Made by a program: the position numbers and the translations under genes. Positions 9,275-18,960 of a stretch of 64,000 bases of DNA are shown in pieces; the first letter of the stretch is position 1; each line of letters opens with the position of its first letter. The stretch is from positions 2,418,001 to 2,482,000 of the forward strand of contig NZ_JOOA01000002.1 of assembly GCF_000712055.1 (NCBI RefSeq), read 5' to 3'. Below the pieces are notes generated by a model. That model did no database searches, was not told where the DNA came from, and saw only the letters and a program-made list of their open reading frames with translations. The stretch comes from Ruminococcus sp. HUN007. GTDB lineage: Bacteria; Bacillota; Clostridia; Oscillospirales; Ruminococcaceae.

Positions 9275-10930
9275 ATGCTGAAAAAGTATTTCTCTGACCT
9301 GAAAAAAGAGTTTTCAGGTTACAACGGAAAAAAGCTGTCCGCTGACCTCATGTCGGGTCTTACGGTTGCAGCTGTCGCTCTTCCTCTTGCGCTTGCGTTC
9401 GGTGTAAGCTCCGGTGCTGATGCGGCTTCAGGTCTCGTTACTGCCATTATTGCCGGTATCGTTATCGGTCTGCTCGGCGGTGCTTCGTACCAGATTTCAG
9501 GCCCTACAGGTGCCATGGCAGCTATTCTTCTTTCACTATCTGCCAAGAACGGCGTTGAAGGTGTACTCTTTGCCGGATTCCTTTCAGGTATCATTCTCAT
9601 TCTTGCGGCTCTTTTAAAGATCGGCAAGCTCGTTTCCTACATTCCTGCACCGGTCATTACAGGATTTACTTCCGGTATCGCAGTAATTATCGCACTCGGA
9701 CAGATCGACAATTTCTTCGGTACACATTCCGAAGGTTCAAGTGCCATTGAAAAGCTCATTTCATACGGAAGACTCGGCTTTAAGCCTGATCTTTACACAG
9801 TAATGTTCGGTGCACTTGTCGTTCTTCTTATGATCATTTACCCTAAGAAGCTTAATGCAAAGTTCCCGGCTTCACTTGCTTCCATCATAGTGGCGCTTGT
9901 TGTTGAACTCATCTTTAAGTTTGACGTTAAGCAGGTAGGCGACATTCCTAAGTCTCTTATGCTCGATACAAGACTTGATCCAGCATCCATCGCATCAAAC
10001 TTCTCTGATCTTAAGGCATTCAAGGATACTTATCTTTCACCTGCAGTTTCAGTAGCTGCTCTCGGCATGATCGAAAGCCTTCTCTGCGGTGCTTCTGCCG
10101 GCAAGATGAAGAACGAAAAGATCGATGCACAGCGTGAACTTATCGCTCAGGGTGTCGGCAACATGCTCATCCCGTTCTTCGGCGGTGTTCCTGCTACAGC
10201 AGCTATCGCACGTACAAGCGTTGCCATCAAGTCAGGCGGAAATACAAGACTCGTAAGCGTATTCCATTCACTCACACTCATTGCTTCAATGCTTATTCTC
10301 GGACCTGTAATGTCACAGATCCCGCTTGCAGCTCTTGCAGGTGTTCTCATGGTAACAGCATGGAGAATGAACGAATGGCCGGCTATCAAGAACATTTTCA
10401 GTAAGAAACTCAAGAATTCAGCACTTCAGTACATCATAACAATGCTCGCAACAGTTGTTTTCGACCTTACAAAGGCTATTGCGATCGGTATCATACTTTC
10501 AATGCTCATCTTCATCCTCAAGAACTGTGAGCTTCGTATCGACATCAGCAACGTTGACAAGAAGAGACTTGCGGATGCAGGACACGAACTTGTAAGCCCT
10601 CTCAAGCACACAAAGCTTGTTTACCTTGCAGGTCCTATGTTCTTCGGTACACAGGATAAGCTTACAGAATGCCTTTCACAGCTCGAAAACTCAAAGGCTA
10701 TCGTGTTCTCGATGCGTGGTGTGCCTACGATCGATGACTCGGCTATTGCAGAGCTTGAAGAAATATTCGATACTTATACAAAGAACGGTGTAAACATCCT
10801 TTTCAGCGGCGTTCAGCCACGTGTACGCGGTACACTTGAACGTGCCGGATTTATTGAAAAGGTCGGCGAAGACAGAATTTTCTGGGACGCTGTTCAGGCA
10901 CTTGCTTATCTCGACGAGCAGGCTGCATAA
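9275..10930 (+). CDS. SulP-family anion permease with STAS domain
   Basis: 551 aa from the ATG at 9275; an AAAAGGA ribosome site at 9260-9265 is well spaced for it, whereas the ATG at 9266 overlaps that site. About 10-14 membrane segments occupy residues 25-420, with the SulP-typical GLTVAAVALPLALAFGV and the YQISGPTGAMAAI motif. A cytoplasmic STAS domain (about 430-545) follows, with GVPTIDDSAIAELEEIF. SulP proteins carry sulfate, bicarbonate or other anions; the substrate cannot be read from the sequence. Expression is probably governed by the long leader RNA. Confidence 0.93.
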   Translation: MLKKYFSDLKKEFSGYNGKKLSADLMSGLTVAAVALPLALAFGVSSGADAASGLVTAIIAGIVIGLLGGASYQISGPTGAMAAILLSLSAKNGVEGVLFAGFLSGIILILAALLKIGKLVSYIPAPVITGFTSGIAVIIALGQIDNFFGTHSEGSSAIEKLISYGRLGFKPDLYTVMFGALVVLLMIIYPKKLNAKFPASLASIIVALVVELIFKFDVKQVGDIPKSLMLDTRLDPASIASNFSDLKAFKDTYLSPAVSVAALGMIESLLCGASAGKMKNEKIDAQRELIAQGVGNMLIPFFGGVPATAAIARTSVAIKSGGNTRLVSVFHSLTLIASMLILGPVMSQIPLAALAGVLMVTAWRMNEWPAIKNIFSKKLKNSALQYIITMLATVVFDLTKAIAIGIILSMLIFILKNCELRIDISNVDKKRLADAGHELVSPLKHTKLVYLAGPMFFGTQDKLTECLSQLENSKAIVFSMRGVPTIDDSAIAELEEIFDTYTKNGVNILFSGVQPRVRGTLERAGFIEKVGEDRIFWDAVQALAYLDEQAA

Positions 10931-10954
10931 TGTAGTTTTTATTGGTAACAATGC

Positions 10955-11000
10955 AAAAACTTCCACAAAAACCCTTTGGGATGTTTGTGGAAGTTTTTTT
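10955..11000 (+). terminator. Terminator after the SulP gene
   Basis: A 15-bp perfect stem (10955-10969 with 10984-10998) ends in a T-run. Confidence 0.88.
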
Positions 11001-11011
11001 CTGTTCTGCTA

Positions 11012-11040
11012 TTGAAAAACAGTTGGAATTATAGTATAAT
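11012..11040 (+). promoter_or_regulatory. Promoter of the YgjP-like gene
   Basis: TTGAAA (11012-11017), 17 bases, TATAAT (11035-11040). Its expected start site near 11047 excludes the ATG at 11041 as the translation start. Confidence 0.8.
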
Positions 11041-11082
11041 ATGGTATATAATCCATTTGAGGTGAATAGGAGATTTATTTAC

Positions 11083-11793
11083 ATGATGAGAAAAATATTA
11101 CTTTCAGGCAGGGAAATCGAATACGAACTGGAGTTCAAGAATGTTAAAAACATTAACATACGCGTAAAGCCGGGCGGAGTTATCCACGTTTCAGCTAATA
11201 AGAGAGTCTCTCCGGAATCGGTCGATGAATTATTCAGAAGAAGGGAAGCCGAAGTACTTAGAATGCTTGACCGCTTTGTTACCTATGAGGCTGAAAGGGT
11301 ACCTGTTAAGGTAGAGGACGGAAGTGTCATTTATCTGCTGGGAAAGCCGCTTACAGTGAAGGTTGAGAAGGCGGCGTCGAATATGGTCACGATAGACGGC
11401 AATGACCTCATCGTTTACAGTGCAGGAAGCAGCACTGCAGCTATTATAAACGCCTGGTACGACCACCAGTGCAGACGAGTGCTGCCGGAATACGGCCACC
11501 TTATGTACGAACGTTTCAAAAACTACGTACCCCACGAACCGGACTACTCCTTCAAGAAGATGAAGTCGCGCTGGGGAAGCTGCAACCCGCATAAATACCG
11601 CATGAGTATCAACCGGGAGCTTATCAAGTACGATGAAAGGCTCATTGAATTCGTCTTCTGCCACGAATACAGCCACTTCATCCACCAGGATCATTCACCG
11701 TCTTTCTATAATTTTATGGCCGGAATAATGCCCGACCACAGGAAGCGTAAGGAAGAACTTAAGAAAGCAGCGAAGATAATAAGCCAGATGTGA
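11083..11793 (+). CDS. YgjP-like metallopeptidase domain protein (DUF45)
   Basis: 236 aa from the ATG at 11083, chosen because an AATAGGAGA ribosome site lies about 11 bases upstream and the promoter start site is near 11047. The protein has an N-terminal beta-rich half (NIRVKPGGVIHVSANK) and a zinc metallopeptidase core with the family signature SRWGSCNP followed by HEYSHFIHQDHSPSFY. The two His and Glu of HExxH are kept, with a third His in the downstream DHS. Members of this family (E. coli YgjP) are found in most bacteria and their substrates are poorly defined. It is a single-gene unit with its own promoter and terminator. Confidence 0.88.
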   Translation: MMRKILLSGREIEYELEFKNVKNINIRVKPGGVIHVSANKRVSPESVDELFRRREAEVLRMLDRFVTYEAERVPVKVEDGSVIYLLGKPLTVKVEKAASNMVTIDGNDLIVYSAGSSTAAIINAWYDHQCRRVLPEYGHLMYERFKNYVPHEPDYSFKKMKSRWGSCNPHKYRMSINRELIKYDERLIEFVFCHEYSHFIHQDHSPSFYNFMAGIMPDHRKRKEELKKAAKIISQM

Positions 11794-11889
11794 CTTACGG
11801 TACTGATAAGGCGCATCCGGGATATCCGGGTAAGCCGGATTTCCGATCTGATGAATGCTCAATCAGAAAAAGTTAATACAGTATATACA

Positions 11890-11937
11890 CAAACCGGTCA
11901 TCCGTATGATTTACACGGATGACCGGTTTGCTTTTTT
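11890..11937 (+). terminator. Terminator after the YgjP-like gene
   Basis: A 16-bp perfect stem (11890-11905 with 11915-11930) is followed by CTTTTTT. Confidence 0.88.
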
Positions 11938-11960
11938 ATATTTATGTTTTGGTTATTACA

Positions 11961-13169
11961 TCAGTTAGCAGCTTTTTCGACCGGAACGCTGTCGTTTTCG
12001 TTCTTGTCGGCGAAGACTATTTTAAGAAGGATAGGAGTTATTATCGTTGTAATAACGACTACGATTACTATAGGACCGAAGTATCTGTCATCCATAAGAC
12101 CTACAGCCTGTCCCTTGTTCGCTACGATAAGAGCAACTTCGCCTCGTGAAACCATTCCTATACCGATCTGCAGGCTTTCCTTTGTTGTGTACTTGCAGAG
12201 CTTTGCACCGAGGCCGCATCCGATGATCTTTGTAATTATTGCTACTACAAGGAGGAGGAGCGAGAAGCTGATGATCGTTGAATTCATGTCGCCCTTCGAA
12301 AGCTTTACGTTGATACCGATGCTTGCGAAGAATACCGGTGAAAGAAGCATGTATGAAAGAGTTTCAAATCTGGATGAGATGTATTTGATCTTCGTACTTG
12401 TTGAGATGAGGATACCTGCGAGGAATGCGCCCGTGATATCTGCAACACCGAAGAGTTCTTCAGCTACGTAAGCGAAGAGGAGACAGAACGCGAAGCTCAT
12501 TACGTTGTAGCGGTGGAGCTTGGCAGTGGTTTTGTCGGTCCATCTTACGAAGAGAATGTGGAATACGACACCGAAAACGCCACCGAATACGAAGAAACCG
12601 AGGATCTTGAGAAGTACAGTTCCGATTCCCGGAGCATTCGGGTCTGCGATACTGGTTATTACGGTAAGAGCGATAATACCGAGAATATCATCCATGAGTG
12701 CGGCACCGATTATCGCATTTCCGGCGTTGGATGAAAGCTTGCCGAGTTCCTTGAGTGTCTCGACTGTAATGCTGACCGATGTGGCGGTAAGTATTACACC
12801 GATGAAAATGTTCTGGAGAAATATGCTTGTCGGCAGAGTGGTTTCACCGTTATTGAAGAAGTGAGCAACACCGAATCCTCCGGCAAGAGGAACTATAACA
12901 CCGATGAGTGCGATAACGAATGAAGCGAGACCGCATTTTTTAAGTTCCTTTATATCTGTTTCAAGACCGGCGGAAAACATGAGTACGATAACGCCGATCT
13001 CGGAAATATTTTTGATAAACTCTGTTTCATGAACAAGACCAAGACCAGGTCCGAGAACAAGACCGGCAATGAGTGCTCCGACTACCTGAGGAAGATGAAT
13101 CTTCTTTGTCATGAGTCCCAGAACCTTGGTTGACATAAGGATGAGGGCGATGAATAAAATATAATCCAT
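11961..13169 (-). CDS. Na+(K+)/H+ antiporter, CPA2 family
   Basis: 402 aa integral membrane protein with about 12 segments. The N-terminal PQVVGALIAGLVLGPGLGL, the LMFSAGLETD segment and the paired aspartates in ALMDDILGI are typical of the NapA/KefB-type CPA2 exchangers that swap sodium or potassium for protons. The TrkA-N nucleotide-binding tail of Kef systems is absent, which favours a NapA-like sodium/proton role. The start is supported by a GAAAGGAA site. It is convergent with the YgjP-like gene and has its own promoter at 13303-13331 with a leader of about 125 nt. Confidence 0.9.
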   Translation of the reverse strand: MDYILFIALILMSTKVLGLMTKKIHLPQVVGALIAGLVLGPGLGLVHETEFIKNISEIGVIVLMFSAGLETDIKELKKCGLASFVIALIGVIVPLAGGFGVAHFFNNGETTLPTSIFLQNIFIGVILTATSVSITVETLKELGKLSSNAGNAIIGAALMDDILGIIALTVITSIADPNAPGIGTVLLKILGFFVFGGVFGVVFHILFVRWTDKTTAKLHRYNVMSFAFCLLFAYVAEELFGVADITGAFLAGILISTSTKIKYISSRFETLSYMLLSPVFFASIGINVKLSKGDMNSTIISFSLLLLVVAIITKIIGCGLGAKLCKYTTKESLQIGIGMVSRGEVALIVANKGQAVGLMDDRYFGPIVIVVVITTIITPILLKIVFADKNENDSVPVEKAAN

Positions 13170-13302
13170 TCAAAACATTCCTTTCAGACTTTGTAAAACT
13201 ATTATTGGATTTTATCTGAACATCTGGAAGCACTCGTCTGGAAAGCCCACCCCCCGAAAAGCTTGCGTAACTTATAAAAGTACTGATCAGAGTCCAATGT
13301 AA

Positions 13303-13331
13303 ATTATATTACTTTGGGATTTGAAAGTCAA
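13303..13331 (-). promoter_or_regulatory. Promoter of the antiporter gene
   Basis: On the minus strand TTGACT (13326-13331), 17 bases, TATAAT (13303-13308). The stretch 13170-13430 otherwise holds only the leader. Confidence 0.75.
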
Positions 13332-13431
13332 TACTGACAGAAAAAATCAGCGTTTTATAACTGTTTCATAAATTTATTGAACCTGAATTGTGGAAAATCA
13401 TAAAAAGAGTCTTATTATTCGGCCAGGCATA

Positions 13432-13462
13432 AAAAAGAGTGCCTTAAAAAAGACACTCTTTA
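13432..13462 (-). terminator. Terminator after rpsT
   Basis: The stem AAAGAGTG/CACTCTTT is followed by a T-run on the minus strand, just past the rpsT stop. Confidence 0.75.
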
Positions 13463-13485
13463 TATTATTAAATTAACTTTTTTAA

Positions 13486-13740
13486 TTAGCCGTTGAGCTT
13501 CTTAGCGAGCTGTGACTTCTTTCTGGCAGCCTTGTTCTTGTGGATGAGACCCTTAGCTGCAGCCTGGTCAACCTTCTTGATTGCGAGTCTGATTGCTGCT
13601 TCCTTGTCTGAAGCGTTTTCAGCAACTGCTGCGTCAGCCTTCTTGAGCATTGTCTTGAGGTTAGATCTTGTAGCCTTGTTGTTAGCGGCCTTAACCTTGT
13701 TAACCTTAACTCTCTTCATTGCAGATTTAATATTTGGCAT
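13486..13740 (-). CDS. rpsT: 30S ribosomal protein S20
   Basis: 84 aa, the normal S20 length, beginning MPNIKSAMKRVKVNKVKAAN and rich in Lys and Ala. S20 binds 16S rRNA early in 30S assembly. The start at 13740 follows a GGAGGTA site; an in-frame extension to 13782 lacks support. It is monocistronic with a terminator just downstream. Confidence 0.97.
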   Translation of the reverse strand: MPNIKSAMKRVKVNKVKAANNKATRSNLKTMLKKADAAVAENASDKEAAIRLAIKKVDQAAAKGLIHKNKAARKKSQLAKKLNG

Positions 13741-13950
13741 AGTAATGTACCTCCGAAAAATAATTGTTAATATAACGAACATAAAACAAAAGCAGCAGAC
13801 ACGGACACTGCTTTGAATTTTAATGTAATAAAAAACGATTCATGGAACGACCATGCAATCAGTCTAAATATAATTTTACCATTTTGAGCGGTAAAAAGCA
13901 ATAGTTAAAATTCAAATATTATCGAAAAAATAAAGGGCTTGTTTTATATA

Positions 13951-13997
13951 GTTTCACTATTTTTAAAAGGCAGCGCCGGCGAAGCCGGTGCTGCCTT
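13951..13997 (-). terminator. Terminator after glyS
   Basis: A 14-bp stem with one G-T pair (13967-13980 with 13984-13997) and loop GAA is followed on the minus strand by TTTTAAAAAT. Confidence 0.75.
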
Positions 13998-14001
13998 GAA
14001 A

Positions 14002-15411
14002 TTAAAATTCCATTTTCTTTTCGAGGTAAGCAACGAGGTCGTTGATGTTGATTCTTTCCTGTTCCATTGTATCACGGTCACGAACTGTTACGCAGTTGTC
14101 CTTTTCGATGGTGTCGAAGTCGTATGTGATACAGAACGGTGTACCGATCTCATCCTGTCTTCTGTAACGCTTGCCTATTGTACCTGCTTCGTCGAAGTCT
14201 ACCATGAAGTGCTTTGAAAGCATTGTGTAGAGTTCTTCAGCCTGTGGTGAAAGCTTCTTTACGAGCGGAAGTACTGCACACTTGAACGGTGCAAGAGCAG
14301 GGTGAAAGTGAAGAACTGTTCTTACGTCCTTCTTTTCGTTGCCGTTCTTGTCTGTTGAAACGAGTTCCTCTTCGTCGTAAGCTTCTGAAAGAATTGAGAG
14401 GAAGAGTCTTTCTACGCCGAGTGAAGGCTCGATAACGTAAGGAATGTACTTTTCATTTGTTTCAGGATCGAAGTATTCAAGTGACTTGCCGCTTGTCTTG
14501 ATGTGCTGTGTGAGGTCGTAGTCTGTTCTGTCGGCAACGCCCCAGAGTTCGCCCCATCCGAATGAAGGGAACATGTATTCGAAGTCTGTTGTAGCCTTTG
14601 AGTAGAAGCAGAGTTCTTCCGGATCGTGGTCACGGAGTCTTAAGTTTTCTTCCTTGAGGCCGAGGCTTAAGAGGAAGTCCTTGCAGAATGTTCTCCAGTA
14701 TGAGAACCATTCAAGGTCTGTGCCCGGCTTGCAGAAGAATTCAAGTTCCATCTGTTCGAATTCACGTACACGGAAGATGAACTTACCAGGTGTGATCTCG
14801 TTTCTGAATGACTTACCTACCTGAGCTACACCGAAAGGTACTTTCTTTCTTGTTGTACGCTGAATGTTTGCGAAGTTTACGAATATACCCTGAGCTGTTT
14901 CAGGTCTTAAGTAGATCTCTGACTTTGAGTCTTCTGTTACACCCTGGAATGTCTTGAACATGAGGTTGAACTGTCTGATGTCAGAGAAGTTCTGCTTGCC
15001 GCATTCAGGACAGCAGATACCCTTTTCCTTGATGTATGCGAGCATCTGTTCATTTGTCCAGCCGCTAGGATTTGTACCGTCGAAGTTTTCGATGAGGTTG
15101 TCAGCTCTGTGTCTTGTCTTACATTCCTTACAGTCCATAAGAGGATCAGAGAAGCCGCCGATATGACCTGAAGCTACCCATGTCTGCGGATTCATGAGGA
15201 TGGCACTGTCAAGGCCAACGTTGTACTTGTTTTCCTGAACGAATTTCTTGAGCCACGCAGCCTTGATGTTGTTCTTGAGCTGCATACCGAGCGGGCCGTA
15301 GTCCCATGTGTTAGCAAGGCCGCCGTAGATCTCGGAACCAGGGTAAACAAAGCCCTTTGCCTTACAGAGGTCTACGATTTTATCCATAGTTTTATCTGCA
15401 TTTTTTAACAT
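14002..15411 (-). CDS. glyS: Glycyl-tRNA synthetase, dimeric class II type
   Basis: 469 aa, the single-chain alpha2 enzyme that charges tRNA-Gly. Class II motifs are visible: motif 1 around [16 protein letters not shown], motif 2 [25 protein letters not shown], and motif 3 [19 protein letters not shown] CxxC pair and a second pair (DCKECKTRH and [10 protein letters not shown]) suggest the zinc-binding insertion. The anticodon-binding domain occupies the last 110 residues. The intergenic stretch upstream is only about 130 bases, and I see no T-box leader. Codon use is strongly biased, as in pckA. Confidence 0.96.
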   Translation of the reverse strand: MLKNADKTMDKIVDLCKAKGFVYPGSEIYGGLANTWDYGPLGMQLKNNIKAAWLKKFVQENKYNVGLDSAILMNPQTWVASGHIGGFSDPLMDCKECKTRHRADNLIENFDGTNPSGWTNEQMLAYIKEKGICCPECGKQNFSDIRQFNLMFKTFQGVTEDSKSEIYLRPETAQGIFVNFANIQRTTRKKVPFGVAQVGKSFRNEITPGKFIFRVREFEQMELEFFCKPGTDLEWFSYWRTFCKDFLLSLGLKEENLRLRDHDPEELCFYSKATTDFEYMFPSFGWGELWGVADRTDYDLTQHIKTSGKSLEYFDPETNEKYIPYVIEPSLGVERLFLSILSEAYDEEELVSTDKNGNEKKDVRTVLHFHPALAPFKCAVLPLVKKLSPQAEELYTMLSKHFMVDFDEAGTIGKRYRRQDEIGTPFCITYDFDTIEKDNCVTVRDRDTMEQERININDLVAYLEKKMEF

Positions 15412-15490
15412 ATATAAAAACCGTCCTTTAATGAAGTTGTCAAATTATATTGTAAAATAAATATCGCATATTGTCAAGTGTTGAAAGCAT

Positions 15491-15537
15491 AAAATTTGCC
15501 TCATCTTATCGCGGAATTACCGTCAGAAAGATGAGGC
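15491..15537 (-). terminator. Probable terminator of the SWIM-MoxR-VWA operon
   Basis: The 10-bp stem 15498-15507 with 15528-15537 (with further pairing inside) is followed on the minus strand by AAATTTTAT, a weak T-run. Confidence 0.5.
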
Positions 15538-15545
15538 GGAGGGTA

Positions 15546-16721
15546 TTAATGAGCGCGGTCATACGCCGCTTTTTCGAATACTCTTAAGTCGCGTCGTTTA
15601 AGTGCCGCATCGAGGAGATCCGGGAGCTTTTCCGGAGGGCAGGCGAAGCACGGGATCTGCAGTTCTGCGGTTTTTTCGGCGAGACCGGAGTCGAAGCATG
15701 GTTTGCCGCTGTCGGAGATGGCAAGCAGGATCACTACGTTTACGCCGGAGCTTTTCAAGTCGCTTAAGCGGTGGATGAGCTGGGCGCGGTTTCCGCCTTC
15801 GTAGAGGTCGGTCACTATGAACATTGTGGTCTTTTCCGGTTCGGTAATGAGTTCTTCACAGTATGCGACGGAATTGTTGATATCTGTTCCGCCGCCGAGC
15901 TGGATGCCGTAGAGGAGTTCAACCGGATCGGCACACAGGTCCGTGAGGTCGTGAACGGTGGTGTCAAATGCAACAATGTGCGTTTTTACCGCCCTTATGC
16001 TTGCGAGTATGCATCCCATTACCGATGAGTAGATAGCCGATTCACCCATGGAACCGCTCTGGTCAATGTCAAGGATGACCGTCCTTGATGCAGTTTTCGA
16101 GGCACGCTCGTAGAAGTAGAAACGTTCCGGAAGCAGTACTTTTCGTTCCGGATCGTAGTTTTTGAGGTTACGTCTTATGGTCAGTTTGTAGTCGAGGGCT
16201 GCCGCCGACGGGATAGGTGAGTGCTCGCGTCTGTTGAGCGCAGATGTTACCGAGCGGCGGAGGTCGTCGGCAAGTCTGCGGTTTATGTCTTCCACTATTT
16301 TCGCAATGTACTGACGTGCATTGTCCTTCGATTTTTCCGGTATCTGATCCTTGAGCATTATAAGTAGCGAAGCCGTCGAAACATCAGGTACAAGGTCGTT
16401 TAACATTTCCGGTTCAAGAAGAAGCTGTTTAAGTCCCTTTTTTTCGATGGCATCTTTCTGAATTACCTTTATTTCCATCGGTGAGAACAGGCTTCGCAGA
16501 TCGCCAAGCCATTTGGTAAGGTGAGGTATCGAACGCCCTCTGCCGCCGGCTTTTCCTGCACCGTCGCTGCCGGATCCGGAGGAACCGTATATCTGCGACA
16601 GGGCTGAATCCATGAGCAGATCTTCCTCGGAAAGCGGCAGTCCGCCGAGTCCTTCAAGAGTTTTCTGTGACTCCTCGCCGAGTATCAGCCTCCAGCGTTT
16701 GAGCATTTGTAAATTATCCAT
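15546..16721 (-). CDS. VWA-domain protein of a MoxR-type operon (YehP-like)
   Basis: 391 aa from the ATG at 16721, which has GGAG about 9 bases upstream and lies one base after the stop of the preceding gene; a longer in-frame start at 16751 would overlap that gene. The N-terminal half is helical. The C-terminal half is a von Willebrand A domain with the metal-binding DIDQSGSMGES (DxSxS) site and the later GGGTD and TDLYEG motifs. VWA proteins next to MoxR ATPases act as substrate adaptors or chaperone partners in metal insertion and stress responses. Gene order AAA, DUF5682, VWA plus SWIM matches E. coli yehL, yehM, yehP and yehQ; function there is not established. Confidence 0.82.
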   Translation of the reverse strand: MDNLQMLKRWRLILGEESQKTLEGLGGLPLSEEDLLMDSALSQIYGSSGSGSDGAGKAGGRGRSIPHLTKWLGDLRSLFSPMEIKVIQKDAIEKKGLKQLLLEPEMLNDLVPDVSTASLLIMLKDQIPEKSKDNARQYIAKIVEDINRRLADDLRRSVTSALNRREHSPIPSAAALDYKLTIRRNLKNYDPERKVLLPERFYFYERASKTASRTVILDIDQSGSMGESAIYSSVMGCILASIRAVKTHIVAFDTTVHDLTDLCADPVELLYGIQLGGGTDINNSVAYCEELITEPEKTTMFIVTDLYEGGNRAQLIHRLSDLKSSGVNVVILLAISDSGKPCFDSGLAEKTAELQIPCFACPPEKLPDLLDAALKRRDLRVFEKAAYDRAH

Positions 16722-16722
16722 A

Positions 16723-18960
16723 TCATATATCTCCAAAGTCAAAGTCGTCAAGCTCGTCGATCGTCTGCTGTTCCTCGGCCGTTACCGGAGCGGATATTAT
16801 CTCGGCCGCCTGTTCGGTGGAAATGCCGAGAACCTCGCCGATGTTTTCGGCAATGTCCGATTTTTCCGCTGGTGAGAAATCAGAGAATGTACGCCTCAAA
16901 GCAATGAGCACGGCTTTGAATTCCTCGTCGTCGAGTTCGCTTATGAAATTACACAGACTCTCCCACAGAGTTATTCTTCCTATGAGACTGCGGCGGTTAC
17001 GCTTTGCAAGGCCTTCGAACCAGGCAGCAGCCTCCGGCGGAGGAGTTCCTCTCGAAAGATGGCGCGCCACCATTTCGCTCAGTTTTTCCGGAGCGATCTT
17101 TCCGCGTTCCGTAAGCAGGGCACAGGCAAATCCTGAAAGGAGCGGATTTACCATGTCGCTGTCGGCAATGCTTAAAAGAACATTTACAAAACGCTCATCT
17201 TCCAGAAATTCGTGTGCAAGGCAGGCATCGTGTACTGCAGTTACTGCGGTTATCATTTCTGCCGCGGCATTTTCATCACATATGCATGCGTTATATATCT
17301 GCAGGCAGAATTTGAGGTACAGCTGGCTGATTATAGCTTCGAGCGGCTTCGGTTCGAGTTTTCGTATTGTACCGAAACGCACGATGGCTGAAAGCGTGCC
17401 TATGGTCTTTCCTTCTTCGAAAGGTGAGGCACAGTCGGCAGCCATTTTCTGAACACTTGCGGCAGCGGTCTTTATGCAGTCCGGAAGTCCGCAGAGCAGT
17501 GCTCTGTAAAGTGTTTCCGCAGTTTTGCTTAAGTTTTCAGACTCGGCAAGTTCAAGGTTAAGTGATATACGTGCCGCTTCTTCAACGGTATCGCCTTTGA
17601 GCGATGCTTCAACTATCTGGATCTCAGTCTCAGGAGTCCAGCTTACAGTCCATTTTTCCGACCAGGTGGCTGTTTCCTGAGTGTTCCTCAGAAGTTCGCC
17701 GAAGTGAATTCCGGCTTCCAGCAGTCTGTGCATGAAAAATGAGCGGTTAAGATCGAGAAAAGCCGATTTTTCAGACTTGACACGCAGGTTTTCGCGCAGA
17801 TCAAGAGCGAGTTCTTCAGCCGCGGCACTGCGGTATTTTTCAAGTTTCAGCTCCTTGAGCTTCAGCATGAAGTCTTCCTGTACCGATGTACATACCGTGC
17901 CTTCCGGAAGTTCGCCTATTTTAGTACCTATTTCAATGTCGGCGCAGGCGAGTGAGATCTCACCGAAGCTGCCGTGGCCTATACAGGTAACTGCCGCATC
18001 ACGCAGATCGCTCATTGACGGAAGCCTGCCGCTTCGCATGGCAGCAAGTGTTTCCGCAAGACGCATTGCCTCAATTACTTCAGCCGATGATGCTGTATAT
18101 CCGTTTTTACGCTGATATGCCGCAAGGCGTGAAAGATATTCCGGAGCGGTGTTTTCAGGTGTGGAACTTAAGCGGTTCCTCCACAGCATTTCGTAGTAGC
18201 CCGGTGCCCTGCTTCCTGCTCCGTATCCCGATCGGGATGACAGACGGTAGTAGGAGTACGGCATGAGCGTGGATTTTGATTCGACTGTTTTAAGTTTGTC
18301 TGTAAGTTTTCTGTCTTTATCCGAGAACGGTATGTTTTTTATTCCGGCCGTGTGGAAAGCACCCGTTATAACTGCGGCAGAGCCGTATTTTTCTTCAGTT
18401 TCGGCTATTCTGCGTCTCATGTATGCTTCACGAAGTTCGTTGTGCTCGTCCGATTCTGAGAATTCGCGTATGGACTTTCCGTATTCCTCTGCGGCAACCA
18501 TGAATTCATCATAATTCTGTGCGTGTTCGAAACGGTATTCCCAGAAAGTATCAGTATCAAGGCCTGATATCTTTTCTATTTTCTCATAGACGCTTTCCTC
18601 GTGTTCCTTTTCTTCTTCCGGCGCGCCTTCGCTTTCCTTTTCCTTTTCGGCAAGCAGACTTCCTGACGGAAGGTCGCAGAACTCAACCGGTACACCGTTC
18701 TTTTTTGCCCAGACCATCGCCTGGTATTCCGGCGAGAATTCAGCCATAGGATACATAACAGTGCGCACAGGTGCCTCGGTCGTGTAGGCAAGTACCGCAG
18801 CCGGAAGCTTTACCTTGTGATCGCACAGACCGTCGATAAGACCGCTCAGGTCTGACGGTCCTTCAATAAGCACGGCCTTCGGCTTTGTTCTGTCAAGAAA
18901 TTCTCTGACGTAAAACGCACACGCCGGCGACAGATGTCTTACGCCGTAGTACTCAGCCAT
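16723..18960 (-). CDS. DUF5682 family protein (YehM-like)
   Basis: 745 aa, predicted cytoplasmic. The N-terminus YYGVRHLSPACAFYVREFLD and KAVLIEGPSDLSGLI are the hallmark of DUF5682, with a second block EEKYGSAAVITGAFHTAGI around residue 200. The rest is helical without recognisable catalytic motifs, and a charged insert rich in Glu and Lys occurs near residues 110-135. It overlaps the stop of the MoxR-type gene by one base (TAATG) and ends one base before the VWA start, so the three are made from one message in fixed proportion. Biochemical function is unknown; context implies a client or scaffold for the AAA-VWA pair. Confidence 0.82.
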   Translation of the reverse strand: MAEYYGVRHLSPACAFYVREFLDRTKPKAVLIEGPSDLSGLIDGLCDHKVKLPAAVLAYTTEAPVRTVMYPMAEFSPEYQAMVWAKKNGVPVEFCDLPSGSLLAEKEKESEGAPEEEKEHEESVYEKIEKISGLDTDTFWEYRFEHAQNYDEFMVAAEEYGKSIREFSESDEHNELREAYMRRRIAETEEKYGSAAVITGAFHTAGIKNIPFSDKDRKLTDKLKTVESKSTLMPYSYYRLSSRSGYGAGSRAPGYYEMLWRNRLSSTPENTAPEYLSRLAAYQRKNGYTASSAEVIEAMRLAETLAAMRSGRLPSMSDLRDAAVTCIGHGSFGEISLACADIEIGTKIGELPEGTVCTSVQEDFMLKLKELKLEKYRSAAAEELALDLRENLRVKSEKSAFLDLNRSFFMHRLLEAGIHFGELLRNTQETATWSEKWTVSWTPETEIQIVEASLKGDTVEEAARISLNLELAESENLSKTAETLYRALLCGLPDCIKTAAASVQKMAADCASPFEEGKTIGTLSAIVRFGTIRKLEPKPLEAIISQLYLKFCLQIYNACICDENAAAEMITAVTAVHDACLAHEFLEDERFVNVLLSIADSDMVNPLLSGFACALLTERGKIAPEKLSEMVARHLSRGTPPPEAAAWFEGLAKRNRRSLIGRITLWESLCNFISELDDEEFKAVLIALRRTFSDFSPAEKSDIAENIGEVLGISTEQAAEIISAPVTAEEQQTIDELDDFDFGDI

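Noticed and set aside
11041..11082. Extension of the YgjP-like gene to the ATG at 11041
   Set aside because: The promoter -10 box ends at 11040, so this ATG would precede the transcript start.
15412..15545. T-box leader for glycyl-tRNA synthetase
   Set aside because: Only about 130 bases separate it from the next gene, and no specifier stem or T-box core is visible.
18576..18791. Arg/Lys-rich 71-codon minus-strand frame inside the DUF5682 gene
   Set aside because: It is a shadow of the charged insert of DUF5682 read in another frame.
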